Shown piece after piece: positions 27,382 through 35,988 of a stretch of 43,160 bases of DNA. A program made the position numbers and the translations under genes. Under the pieces are notes generated by a model. It was not told the origin of the DNA. It ran no database searches and was given only the letters and a program-made list of their open reading frames with translations. The stretch is from Acetobacteraceae bacterium (GTDB taxonomy: Bacteria > Pseudomonadota > Alphaproteobacteria > Acetobacterales > Acetobacteraceae): assembly GCA_027353465.1 (NCBI GenBank), contig DAIEHR010000262.1, forward strand, positions 1-43,160, read 5' to 3'. How positions within the stretch are numbered: position 1 is the first letter of the stretch; the number at the start of each line of letters is the position of its first letter.

Positions 27382-29289
27382 TCAGTTCAGCATCATGATG
27401 CCGCCGGAAGCCTTGAGCATCCCGTCGGCATCCAGTTGGGTAATCGGCGCCTTGATACTTGTCATGATCTGACCCTCGACTTGCACCTGCATGCCTTTGA
27501 TGGTCACGCCGGTTTGATCGAGCGTAATGGTGGATTGTCCGACTTTCAGGGTTAGCGACCGCATGGCTTCGACACTGACCGCGCCGAGGCTGGTCTTGAT
27601 GGTGATGTCGCCCATGTCTGTCTGGAGCGCGATGTTGCCCTGCTTTGACTTGATGGTGTGGTCGCCCATTGGCACATCGATCGTGCGGCTGCCCTGCTGA
27701 ACAGTGACGGTGTCGTTGCCTTCGGCAATCGTTGCCCTGCGGTTTTTGGTGATTTCGTGGGTCGAGTCATTCTCCACCTCCACCTTCAAGTCACGTTCGG
27801 CATGCAGGCAGACAAGTTCACTGCCTTTCTTGTCATCAAACCAGAATTCGGAGCAGTTCTGCTCCCCACCGTCGGGGGTGGAGCGCGTCCGCAGGCCGCT
27901 GCGGGTTTTCTGTTCGGGCAGCGGCCAGGGTGGATGCTGCTCGCCGTTGTGGATCTGGCCGACAACGATGGGGCGGTCGGGGTCACCGTCCACGAAGTTG
28001 ACGCCAACCTCGGTGCCGACTCGGGGGATGAAGGTCCATCCAGTGTTGGCGCCGCTCCATGGCTGCATGACGCGGACCCAGATCGCCCCGCCGGGGGTTG
28101 CGTCCTTGCGGCGGTCCCAGCGGAACCGGATCTTTACGCGACCGAGTTCGTCGGTATGGATCTCCTCATTATCCGGTCCAATGACGAGGGCGGAATGGAG
28201 GCCTTCCATGCGTGGACGCGGAGGCGATTGTGCCGGACGCCAAGGCATGTCGCCGGGAAAGGCGCGAAACGTGTTGGTGTAGCTGGGCGGCTTTTCGTCG
28301 TTGCACCAGGTCCCGTCGGTTGCCTGGTGGGTGACGCTTTGCAACAGGTATTCAAGCGGGTCGGCGCCGGTTCGGGCGACTACCTGGATGCGGCCGCCGG
28401 CGAAGAAGGCCGGGTTGAAGCCGGCGCCCCGGGCAAGGGCGGCCTCGGCCTCGGCGGCCTCGATACCGCGACGGGTGCGCTGCTCGATCTGGTCATTTGT
28501 CAGCGCTCGGGCCGGCCAATGAAAGTGGTCTCGCTGAGCAGCGCCGGCGGTTCGGGACGTGGTGTTCGTCTCGCCGTTAAGTGTTGTTGAGGGCTTTTCG
28601 GCATCGTAATCACCCAGCATGACCTTGCCGTGGGCGGTGGCGCGGCCCGGCCGCCATTCGGAAAGGATGGTTCGACCTTGGCCGGGACCGAGGGTAACGG
28701 TTGCGTCGGCGATCTTGTTGAATGACGCGTTCGAGTCGGTGATAACCAGGGTATGAGAGGCCGCTTCGTGGCGGAACAGATAGAACCAGCCTTCCTCGGC
28801 CATCAGACGCGTGATGAAATCCAGATCGGTCTCGTTATATTGCACGGTCAGCGGGCGCGGCTTCGGGTTGCCAACGCGGAAGGCGAACCGAATGCTGTGT
28901 TCGGTCAGGATGGACTGGACGATATCCTTGGTAGATTTGTTTTCGAAGATGCGGCAGTCCCCGGTTTGTTGCAGGAACCAAAGGCTGGCAACAATTTCCA
29001 GGCGATAGCCGAACAGGCCACGGATTTGCGGGCCGGTGGACTCGAAGTAACGGACCAGACCTTGTATGTAACGAGTCGGGCACTCGGACAGTGTCACGCG
29101 CACGCACGCTGGTTGGTGCAGCAGATCGTCCGGATCGATCGCCTCGCGGGTGGACACCAGGTCCACCGTACAGCGGAAAGGCGCGGACAGAGCTTCCTCC
29201 GCGCGCATCGCCACGGGGACCAGCACATCCGCGCCGAGAGGGCTGGTGATCGAAAGCAAAGCGCGGTCGCGGTTGATGTCGGTCGCCAT
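27382..29289 (-). CDS. vgrG: T6SS spike protein VgrG (TssI)
   Basis: VgrG (635 aa from the ATG at 29289, with AGGAAC upstream; the track start adds 28 residues) is the trimeric spike at the tube tip. A gp27-like N-terminal domain includes VSTREAIDPDDLLHQPA, YRLEIVASLWFL and TLVITDSN, followed by the gp5-OB segment with EIHTDELGRVKIRFRWDRR and SGANTGWTFIPRVGTEVGV (split). The C-terminal DUF2345-like beta-helix has the alternating pattern ITIKTSLGAVSVEAMRSLTL. It ends at about the usual length, without a catalytic extension, so effector delivery would depend on PAAR or adaptor partners. It heads the spike module, nine bases before DUF6931. Confidence 0.96.
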   Translation of the reverse strand: MATDINRDRALLSITSPLGADVLVPVAMRAEEALSAPFRCTVDLVSTREAIDPDDLLHQPACVRVTLSECPTRYIQGLVRYFESTGPQIRGLFGYRLEIVASLWFLQQTGDCRIFENKSTKDIVQSILTEHSIRFAFRVGNPKPRPLTVQYNETDLDFITRLMAEEGWFYLFRHEAASHTLVITDSNASFNKIADATVTLGPGQGRTILSEWRPGRATAHGKVMLGDYDAEKPSTTLNGETNTTSRTAGAAQRDHFHWPARALTNDQIEQRTRRGIEAAEAEAALARGAGFNPAFFAGGRIQVVARTGADPLEYLLQSVTHQATDGTWCNDEKPPSYTNTFRAFPGDMPWRPAQSPPRPRMEGLHSALVIGPDNEEIHTDELGRVKIRFRWDRRKDATPGGAIWVRVMQPWSGANTGWTFIPRVGTEVGVNFVDGDPDRPIVVGQIHNGEQHPPWPLPEQKTRSGLRTRSTPDGGEQNCSEFWFDDKKGSELVCLHAERDLKVEVENDSTHEITKNRRATIAEGNDTVTVQQGSRTIDVPMGDHTIKSKQGNIALQTDMGDITIKTSLGAVSVEAMRSLTLKVGQSTITLDQTGVTIKGMQVQVEGQIMTSIKAPITQLDADGMLKASGGIMMLN

Positions 29290-29382
29290 TGGATGTTCCT
29301 GAAATCCTGAGTGACCCCAGGTTAGAGGCGGTCGCCCTTCGCCGAAGCGACCAGGGTCACATCCAGGCGGCAAAAGCCGTCG

Positions 29383-30780
29383 TCAGGTCGACTTCGCCTC
29401 GATCTCGGTTCGGAGCCTGCGTTGCAGGCGCACGCGTTCATCGGGCTTCTCGACATGGGCGCAAAGGCGTTCGATGAAATCGCTGATCGAGATAGCCTTC
29501 GCGGCCGCGTCCCGGACCAGAACCCGAGCGATCGGCCCCACATGGACCACCAAAGCGGCTTGCGCCGTCGCCGCGGCATCGACGGAAATCAACGCCTGCC
29601 CGCCCCCCATGACAGAGCCCATCATCGGCCCCGGCATCCGGTCTTGGCGGGTGTGCCCAGCGTCCGTGTGCCCCGCTCCTGTCCGGCCCGCCAGTGTCCG
29701 AGCACCGCCGAGGCTCGGTTCGATCCGGCCGCCGCCGACGGCGCGCAGGAAGCGGCTCCGTTCCGCCGCACTCGGCAACTCGTTCGCCAGGGCCGCATAT
29801 AGCTCGCTGGGTGTGACGGCATTGCGCGCGGCCCGCAACACCATGGCGCGCGCCATCGGGCCGACGAATTTGCTAAGCTGCCGCTCCGCTTGCTGCACGA
29901 GCGAGGGGTCCAGCGTCGGTGCCGGATGTCGTGAAGCCGCCAGAACAACCGTGGCTCCGGGGTCGCCGATGGCGGACTGAAGGGCCGCGGAAAACGCGTC
30001 CGCGGTTTGAAAACGCCGGCTCCTGTCTTTGTCCAATCCACGCCGCAGCAACGCCACATAGCCGCCCTGGATGGGGTTGAGATCGACCGGATCCGGACTG
30101 GACAGACGGCCAATGGTCTCGGTCACGGTCCGGCCAACAAACGGGGGCTTGCCGGCGAGCATTTCATAGATGATGGCGGCGACCGCAAACAGGTCCGCCC
30201 GGCGGTCCACCGCGTCGTCTGTCAACTGCTCCGGCGCCATGTAGCTCGGCGTGCCAAGCATGCCGCCGCCGATCGTGGCGTTGCCGTCGGTCAGGCGAGC
30301 TACGCCGAAATCAGCGATCTTCGCCTGACCGGATGTCGTCAGCAGGATGTTCGCCGGCTTGATATCGCGATGGATGATGCCCTGGCCATGCGCGTAACCC
30401 AGACCGTCCAGCACCTGCTGCATGACATCCGGAATGGACAAGGCGGCGCGGCGAACCGGGTCGCGCATGGCGCTGTACAGGCTGCTGCCCTCGACCAGTT
30501 CCATGACGATGGCGGGATCGCCCAACTGTTCCAGGAAGTCATAGACCCCGACGATCGCGGGATGGGTGCAACGTCCCGCGGCCTGCACCTCCGCGCGGAA
30601 ACGTATGAGCGATGCAGTCCGCTCCTCCGGCTCCCCCGCCTCCATGCGCACCACTTTAATAGCGACATTGCGGCCAATGACCGGGTCGTAGGCCTTGAAC
30701 ACGGCCCCCATCGCGCCGCTGCCAAGCATGTCGAGCACTTGGTAGCGTCCGATGTTCACAGGTCGCGGAGGATCTGTCAT
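29383..30780 (-). CDS. ppkA: T6SS serine/threonine kinase PpkA-like, soluble, with a duplicated C-terminal repeat
   Basis: This Hanks-type kinase (465 aa) should phosphorylate the FHA switch TagH. All catalytic elements are visible: glycine loop GSGAMGAVF (20-28), VAIK lysine at 42, HRDIKPAN (137-144), DFG (157-159) and APE (182-184). It lacks a membrane helix, unlike Pseudomonas PpkA. Residues 280-465 hold two copies of an about 55-residue helical repeat: VGPMARAMVLRAARNAVTPS...ERSRFLRAV (306-348) and VGPIARVLVRDAAAKAISIS...ERVRLQRRL (414-456), joined by a GH/T-rich linker. The gene starts 13 bases after a membrane haem-type sensor, suggesting the sensor controls it. ATG at 30780 has no clear Shine-Dalgarno, consistent with coupling. 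Confidence 0.9.
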   Translation of the reverse strand: MTDPPRPVNIGRYQVLDMLGSGAMGAVFKAYDPVIGRNVAIKVVRMEAGEPEERTASLIRFRAEVQAAGRCTHPAIVGVYDFLEQLGDPAIVMELVEGSSLYSAMRDPVRRAALSIPDVMQQVLDGLGYAHGQGIIHRDIKPANILLTTSGQAKIADFGVARLTDGNATIGGGMLGTPSYMAPEQLTDDAVDRRADLFAVAAIIYEMLAGKPPFVGRTVTETIGRLSSPDPVDLNPIQGGYVALLRRGLDKDRSRRFQTADAFSAALQSAIGDPGATVVLAASRHPAPTLDPSLVQQAERQLSKFVGPMARAMVLRAARNAVTPSELYAALANELPSAAERSRFLRAVGGGRIEPSLGGARTLAGRTGAGHTDAGHTRQDRMPGPMMGSVMGGGQALISVDAAATAQAALVVHVGPIARVLVRDAAAKAISISDFIERLCAHVEKPDERVRLQRRLRTEIEAKST

Positions 30781-30793
30781 GTCGCTTGTTTGT

Positions 30794-31693
30794 TCACGGC
30801 TCCAGCATCCTCATGGCGCTGTCCAGGCTGCGGCGCATGCGGTTGAAGGACATCGAAAGCACCGCGATCTCATCCTTGCCCTTCCGTTCGTACTCTTCGA
30901 CGTTCATGTCGCCCAGACTGACCGCGTTCGCCATTCGGGATAGTTTTACGACGGGCTTCACCACGGCGTAATGCAATAATACGTTTAGGATGATGACGAT
31001 AGCGATGAAGACGCCGAACAGGATCGCCATGAAGGTCATGAAGGTGGCATGAGCCTGCCGGAGTGGAAGCGCCATAGGCACCGAAACGATCTGGGCGCCC
31101 ACGACTTCATGCAACTTCCAGCCGAAGCCGTTTGTGCCGCCATAAGTCGCCACCAAGGCAGCGGGCGCCTTCGATGGCGTGCCGTGACAGGCAAGGCAGT
31201 CCGCGCTATCGACCGCGATCGGCCGGGCGAGGCTGAGCACCGCGCCGGTCGGCGTCTCTCGCACGCCCGTCAATTCCTTGAGACCCTGTTTGTCGCGAAA
31301 GGCGTGGATATAGTCCGCCTCCCAGTCGGTTGGCCGATCGTTCAGGTTGGTCGGGTTCAGCGCCGGCTCCCGGTAGGTGTAGTCTGGGAATTGGGCCTGC
31401 ACGTCCTTAAAGGTTGTTTGCGCGGCGAAAAACGGGATCGACGCCGCGACGAACTTGCTGCCGGCGTTGTTGATCGGTTCCGCTAATGGCCCGACATAGG
31501 TGTCGGTAAAGTGACTGACCGCATCCGCCGCGCTCATCATGATACGGGCGTTTTGCAGCACCTGCTCGCGGGCGTTCTCCACGAACAGGCGTTGCAGGAA
31601 CACACCGGCGCCCGCGAAGCCGATCAGAAACGCGGCGACGATGGCCAGATTGAATTTTGTCCTCAGTCCCATGGCGGCACATCCCTCATTCAT
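30794..31693 (-). CDS. Tll0287/DUF3365-type periplasmic c-haem sensor with HAMP domain
   Basis: This 299-residue membrane protein has one helix at about 13-36, a periplasmic domain (40-215), a second helix (217-241) and a HAMP segment running to the end. The periplasmic part matches the Tll0287-like (DUF3365) family, with FRDKQGLKELTGVRETPTGAVLS-like spacing, SLARPIAV and the c-type haem motif CLACH (CxxCH, 166-170). It has no kinase, cyclase or methyl-accepting output domain, so the signal must pass to a partner; the adjacent soluble kinase PpkA is the obvious one. M8 (ATG at 31672) is an alternative start. It heads the second T6SS operon. Redox or gas sensing is inferred from the haem motif and family. 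Confidence 0.85.
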   Translation of the reverse strand: MNEGCAAMGLRTKFNLAIVAAFLIGFAGAGVFLQRLFVENAREQVLQNARIMMSAADAVSHFTDTYVGPLAEPINNAGSKFVAASIPFFAAQTTFKDVQAQFPDYTYREPALNPTNLNDRPTDWEADYIHAFRDKQGLKELTGVRETPTGAVLSLARPIAVDSADCLACHGTPSKAPAALVATYGGTNGFGWKLHEVVGAQIVSVPMALPLRQAHATFMTFMAILFGVFIAIVIILNVLLHYAVVKPVVKLSRMANAVSLGDMNVEEYERKGKDEIAVLSMSFNRMRRSLDSAMRMLEP

Positions 31694-32094
31694 TTTCGTG
31701 GTTCAGGTCGATCGGTTTCGAGTGGCCAGATATATGCGGAACATCGGCGGCCTCGGCGGCACGGGATCAAGGCAATCGATCGCGGTGTTCTCTTCGGTTG
31801 CACTCAGTTTCTGGAACATGAAGTGGCGGTATACCCGAATATCCGGGGAGGCCCTGTGCCACCGGTCACAGTATCTGCGCGTTAAGCCCGCCTCGCACGC
31901 GCAGGGTTGTGCCATCGGACCGTCAATCGGCACGCAAATCACCCCGGTTTGTGTCCAGCCGATGCGGGCCACCTCAACGCACCGGCGCCGATCCCCACCG
32001 GGGCGCGAGTTGTCCCGGCGTTGGAATGTCCGGGAACATGTGGGACAGGACGCTGGCGAAAGGCCTCGTCCATTCCGGCACGGGCGCGACACGT
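31694..32094. other. Divergent intergenic region, about 400 bp
   Basis: This separates the T6SS sensor (minus) from the triple-fusion enzyme (plus). A 129-codon minus-strand ORF (31703-32092) is open but cysteine/arginine-rich, unlike any family I know, and I do not call it. Promoters of both transcripts should lie here; the FNR-type box at the right end is listed separately. Confidence 0.5.
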
Positions 32095-32108
32095 TTGATA
32101 TAAATCAC
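32095..32108 (+). promoter_or_regulatory. FNR/Anr/FixK-type box (TTGATATAAATCAC)
   Basis: This matches TTGAT-N4-ATCAA in nine of ten defined positions. Its centre is about 41 bases upstream of the triple-fusion ATG. A class II activator position (-41.5) would put transcription start at or next to that ATG, implying a leaderless or nearly leaderless message. Confidence 0.6.
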
Positions 32109-32141
32109 TGCGCGATGCTTTCAGGCTGCTGTAATTGCTGA

Positions 32142-34790
32142 ATGACCAGCATTCATTTTAAGTTCGGTGACCGAGCGGATGCAGGCCGCCAATTGGCAGC
32201 CAGATTGGTTACGATGACGCTTGATCGGCCCGTGGTTTACGCTCTGCCCCGCGGCGGTGTTCCCGTCGCCCTGGAAATCGCGCAGGCTCTGCATGCCCCG
32301 CTCGAGCTTATGCTGGTGCGCAAGATTGGGGCGCCAGGCGCACCCGAAGTGGCACTTGGCGCGGTTGTCGAGGGCGAACATCCCGAGACCGTTATCAATG
32401 AAAACATGCGGCGCATTTCCGGCGTGGACGACGCTTATCTTGAGCGTGCCCGCCAGCGCGAACTTCGGGAACTTGAACGTCGCCGTGCCCGATATTTGGG
32501 CGACCGCCCGCGCCTGAGCCCGGCAGGATGCACCGCGATCATTGTCGATGATGGTCTTGCCACGGGGGCCACGGCTAAAGCCGCCCTGATTGCCCTCAAA
32601 CGCCAGGGCGCGGCCAAGACTGTGCTCGCGATCCCGGTTGCGCCGGAGGAAGCGCTGACCGATATCCGCAAGCACGCCGACCTTGTCGTATGCCTGCATT
32701 CCGCCAGGCGCTTTAACGGGGTTGGTGCTTTCTACAGCGATTTCCATCAACTCACGGATGAAGAAACACTCGGGTTGTTGCGTCAGGGTTGGGCGGAGGC
32801 TCCGGGCCCGTCCCAGGTCTTTGCCAGACGGCAGATCGCAGTGCCGCCCTTGGGCCTGGTCGGCGACCTGTGCGTGCCGCCGGAACCGCGCGGCATTGTT
32901 CTGTTCACGCATGGGAGCGGGTCGAGCCGACTTAGTCCTCGCAACATCTCCGTTGCCGACGCATTGAACACAAAGGGCTTCGCCACGCTTCTGCTGGATC
33001 TGCTGACTGTGGATGAGGCGAAGGACCGGCGCAATGTCTTCGATATTTCCCTGCTCGCGGAGCGCGTGCTGGAGGCGGCGCAATGGATCAGTGCTGAGCC
33101 CGACATCGCCGATCTGCCGCTGGGTCTGTTTGGAGCCAGCACAGGCGCTGGGGCGGCTTTACTGGCCGCGGCGGAACTTCGTGGCCGGGTGCAGGCAGTG
33201 GTCTCCCGCGGCGGCCGTCCCGATCTGGCCGGGTCGCGATTGGCTGAGGTCAGCGCGCCGACCCTGCTGATCGTCGGTGGCGACGATCGTAAGGTGCTCA
33301 CCCTGAACCGCCAGGCTCTGGCCGATTTGAGGTGTGAAAAGCTGTTGAGGATTGTCCCCAACGCGACCCATTTGTTCGAGGAGCCTGGCGCGCTGGAAAC
33401 GGTCACCGAGATGGCAGCCGCCTGGTTCCAGCACTATCTGGTGCCGCCAGCACGACGTCACGCCCCTATAGCGCCCTCGGTGGCCCAACCAGTATCGACG
33501 GCGGCATTGCTGCGTGGCGCGGCAGAACCATTGCCTGCCTTGGACGATCCGGCCTTCGCTGACGCCTTCGACCGGTTTGGTCAGTCGCGCATTGTGTTGC
33601 TCGGAGAGGCCTCCCACGGCACGTCGGAGTTCTATCGGGCCCGCGCCGCCATCACGCGCCGGCTGATCGAGCGTCATGGTTTTACGATCGTGGCGGTGGA
33701 GGCCGACTGGCCTGATGCCGCCGCAATCGACCGCTATGTGCGGCGAAGCCCGCATGAGCCAATGAGCTCATCACCGTTCTCGCGCTTCCCGACCTGGATG
33801 TGGCGCAACAAGGATGTCGATGACTTCGTTGCCTTCCTTCGGCGCCACAACGCTACGCGATCGCCCGGCGACAGAGTGGGGTTCTACGGTCTCGATCTGT
33901 ACAACATGACCGCCTCGATTGCCTCCGTCCTTACTTACCTCGATCGCGTCGATCCCAAGGCGGCGGAAGTAGCGCGCCTTCGCTATGCCTGCCTGTCGCC
34001 CTGGTCGCGGGAACCGGCGGCCTATGGGCGGGCTTCGCTCACCGAAGGCTACGCATTGTGCGAACAGCCGGTGACCCGCATTCTCGTCGATCTAATGCAA
34101 AAGGAACTTCGATACGCACGCCACGACGGCGCGGGGTTTTTCGACGCGGCGCAGAATGCCCGTCTGGTGGCTGACGCGGAGCGTTATTACCGGGTCATGT
34201 ATTACGGTTCCCACGAGTCCTGGAACCTGCGCGACCAGCATATGTTTGATACGCTGCGGCACATTCTGGAATGGGCTGGTCCCGACAAGAAAGCCGTTGT
34301 CTGGGCCCACAACTCCCACATTGGGGATGCGCGGTTCACCGATATGGGCATGGAGCGCGGGGAACTGAACATCGGCCAGCTGTGCCGCCAGTCTTATGGG
34401 GGCGATGCTACGTTGATCGGCTTCGGCACGCATACCGGTACTGTTGCGGCGGCCTCCGAATGGGATGCGCCGATGGAGATCAAGACAGTGCGGCCGTCCC
34501 GGCCCGACAGTTACGAGGCGTTGTGTCACCAGGTCGGCCACGAACGCTTCCTGTGGGACCTGCGGGCCGGACATCGTGACGATCTTCGGCATGTTCTGGC
34601 CGAACCCCGATTGGAACGTTACATTGGGGTTATATATAGGCCGGAGACGGAACGCTGGAGCCATTACACCTACGCGACGCTTCCCGACCAGTATGACGCC
34701 TTCGCATGGTTCGATAAGACCCGCGCGGTGATACCGCTGCCTGGGCAGGTGACCGCCGGAGATGATGAGACCTATCCCTTCGGCCTCTGA
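32142..34790 (+). CDS. Triple-fusion enzyme: phosphoribosyltransferase, alpha/beta hydrolase, erythromycin-esterase-like
   Basis: This 882-residue protein joins three enzyme domains in one unbroken frame. Residues 1-215 are a type I phosphoribosyltransferase with PRPP loop IIVDDGLATGATAKAAL (133-149). Residues 230-435 are a dienelactone-hydrolase-like alpha/beta hydrolase with the nucleophile motif GASTGAG (S333), GGDD (D381) and THLFEE (H410), a complete-looking triad. Residues 465-870 are erythromycin-esterase-like (EreA/B), with LLGEASHGTSEFY (E489, H492) and AHNSHIGDAR. Parts of this arrangement occur in proteobacterial stress islands, but the substrate is unknown; macrolide hydrolysis should not be assumed. 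The start follows the FNR-type box and has no good Shine-Dalgarno. It opens the stress island, divergent from the T6SS. Confidence 0.9.
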   Translation: MTSIHFKFGDRADAGRQLAARLVTMTLDRPVVYALPRGGVPVALEIAQALHAPLELMLVRKIGAPGAPEVALGAVVEGEHPETVINENMRRISGVDDAYLERARQRELRELERRRARYLGDRPRLSPAGCTAIIVDDGLATGATAKAALIALKRQGAAKTVLAIPVAPEEALTDIRKHADLVVCLHSARRFNGVGAFYSDFHQLTDEETLGLLRQGWAEAPGPSQVFARRQIAVPPLGLVGDLCVPPEPRGIVLFTHGSGSSRLSPRNISVADALNTKGFATLLLDLLTVDEAKDRRNVFDISLLAERVLEAAQWISAEPDIADLPLGLFGASTGAGAALLAAAELRGRVQAVVSRGGRPDLAGSRLAEVSAPTLLIVGGDDRKVLTLNRQALADLRCEKLLRIVPNATHLFEEPGALETVTEMAAAWFQHYLVPPARRHAPIAPSVAQPVSTAALLRGAAEPLPALDDPAFADAFDRFGQSRIVLLGEASHGTSEFYRARAAITRRLIERHGFTIVAVEADWPDAAAIDRYVRRSPHEPMSSSPFSRFPTWMWRNKDVDDFVAFLRRHNATRSPGDRVGFYGLDLYNMTASIASVLTYLDRVDPKAAEVARLRYACLSPWSREPAAYGRASLTEGYALCEQPVTRILVDLMQKELRYARHDGAGFFDAAQNARLVADAERYYRVMYYGSHESWNLRDQHMFDTLRHILEWAGPDKKAVVWAHNSHIGDARFTDMGMERGELNIGQLCRQSYGGDATLIGFGTHTGTVAAASEWDAPMEIKTVRPSRPDSYEALCHQVGHERFLWDLRAGHRDDLRHVLAEPRLERYIGVIYRPETERWSHYTYATLPDQYDAFAWFDKTRAVIPLPGQVTAGDDETYPFGL

Positions 34791-34977
34791 TGGCAAAACG
34801 ACCGCGAGGGCCAGGTAGAGGCACCGCAGGAACCACGATTGTTTTCATTTAACAAAAAAACCAGTGCATCATAACGGCTCTCGCTGACTTGAGACTGGGA
34901 GCATGATGGCATCGCCCGAGACCCCGTGGCTCAGTCGTTTACCCTACGACACGAATGACGCCACTCTTTAAGCCGTG

Positions 34978-35988
34978 TCATCGCTCACCGCCTAATGCGT
35001 GGGAGACCAGGTTTACCGAACCAACCGTTGGAGTGGCTATCGGAAACGCCGCCGGCGGTTCAGCCTGCCGCGGGACACCACCGTCCAGTGCGCGGCATTC
35101 GCTCTCGCGGCCGCGCACCACCCGACGCCCGCGTGCCGGTCCTTGAGTCTCGTTAACGATGGTCCGCCGTCCTTCGGGCCTGGCGTCGCGATGGAAATAG
35201 ACGACGACCCAATCGCCCGTTCGCTCAAGTTGATGGGCGCGCGCGGTGTTGGAGTAAAGTGCCGTGAAGTGCCAACGGCCACGCATCGTATGCAGCACGG
35301 GCAGCCACGCCGCACCCGTCGGATTGAAGCGCTTGGGCGCGATCCGGTGCAGTGCGTTTGCCGCCGCCTTCTCGCGATATTCACGATCGACATCAAGCAG
35401 TATTGCGACGTCCGGCTCATCCACGACGCGAGACACCGGCGGCCTCGCCCTGGCAAGCAGCGCGGCAAGAGCGCTCCGAATGATCGCCGTCCGACGCTCG
35501 CCGAAGCCGGGCACCTGTCGCAGGCGTCCATCATTTGCCGCGATTTCCAGTGCCTCCAGTGACTCTAAATGCAGCGTTTCCTGGATCCGGTGAGCCAGGC
35601 CCGAGCCTATACCGGGAACGGAGCAAAATAGCGCCTCCGGGTCACTGCTACCCTTCAGCCGCTCAAGAAAACCCCAGCGTCCGGTGGCCAACATTTCCGA
35701 CATGGCACCGGCAATCGATGGTCCGATGCCGGGAATTGCCTCCAGGGCCATTTGACCACCTTCGGTCACCACATCTCGAAGGTCCGCCTCCATCCCCACA
35801 ATTGCGTCGGCGGCACGGCGATAGGCCGCGGTTCGAAACGGGTTGGCACCTTGTGCCGCAAGCAGGCTAGCAGCCTGCCGAAGCCGATCCGCGATCCAGC
35901 CATTGCTTCGTAATGGAAGAAATTCACGCATGGAAACATCGGCGGCGGGAACACCGGGAGACCGCTTAGAGGACGGCTCAGTGCTCAT
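34978..35988 (-). CDS. Helix-hairpin-helix protein with PolX-like N-terminus and non-polymerase C-terminus
   Basis: The start is set at the ATG at 35988 (MSTEPSSKRSPG...), which overlaps the upstream gene by 11 bases; 336 residues. The N-terminal half resembles the 8-kDa plus HhH region of family X DNA polymerases: NPFRTAAYRRAADAI, then IPGIGPSIAGAMSEML and a second hairpin VPGIGSGLAHRIQE, and a third VPGFGERRTAIIRSAL. Where PolX has the catalytic palm with paired aspartates, this protein has a different domain (AILLDVDREYREKA, FNPTGAAWLPVLHTMRGRWHFTAL in two runs, TGDWVVVYFH). No nucleotidyltransferase GS...D.D motif is visible. It is likely a DNA-binding or damage-response factor; its activity is unknown. 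It is third in the yidB-DUF3775 operon. Confidence 0.75.
   Translation of the reverse strand: MSTEPSSKRSPGVPAADVSMREFLPLRSNGWIADRLRQAASLLAAQGANPFRTAAYRRAADAIVGMEADLRDVVTEGGQMALEAIPGIGPSIAGAMSEMLATGRWGFLERLKGSSDPEALFCSVPGIGSGLAHRIQETLHLESLEALEIAANDGRLRQVPGFGERRTAIIRSALAALLARARPPVSRVVDEPDVAILLDVDREYREKAAANALHRIAPKRFNPTGAAWLPVLHTMRGRWHFTALYSNTARAHQLERTGDWVVVYFHRDARPEGRRTIVNETQGPARGRRVVRGRESECRALDGGVPRQAEPPAAFPIATPTVGSVNLVSHALGGER

Noticed and set aside
31703-32092. 129-codon minus-strand ORF between the sensor and the triple-fusion gene
   Set aside because: Arg/Cys/Pro-rich, no recognisable motif, no ribosome-binding site; likely chance openness in GC-rich DNA.
32121-33083. 320-codon minus-strand ORF opposite the triple-fusion gene
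   Set aside because: Antisense shadow of the phosphoribosyltransferase domain, which has unmistakable PRPP-loop sequence on the plus strand.
32142-34790. Macrolide-resistance gene
   Set aside because: The erythromycin-esterase domain is embedded in a stress-island fusion; family members of this type are not established macrolide esterases, so resistance should not be inferred.
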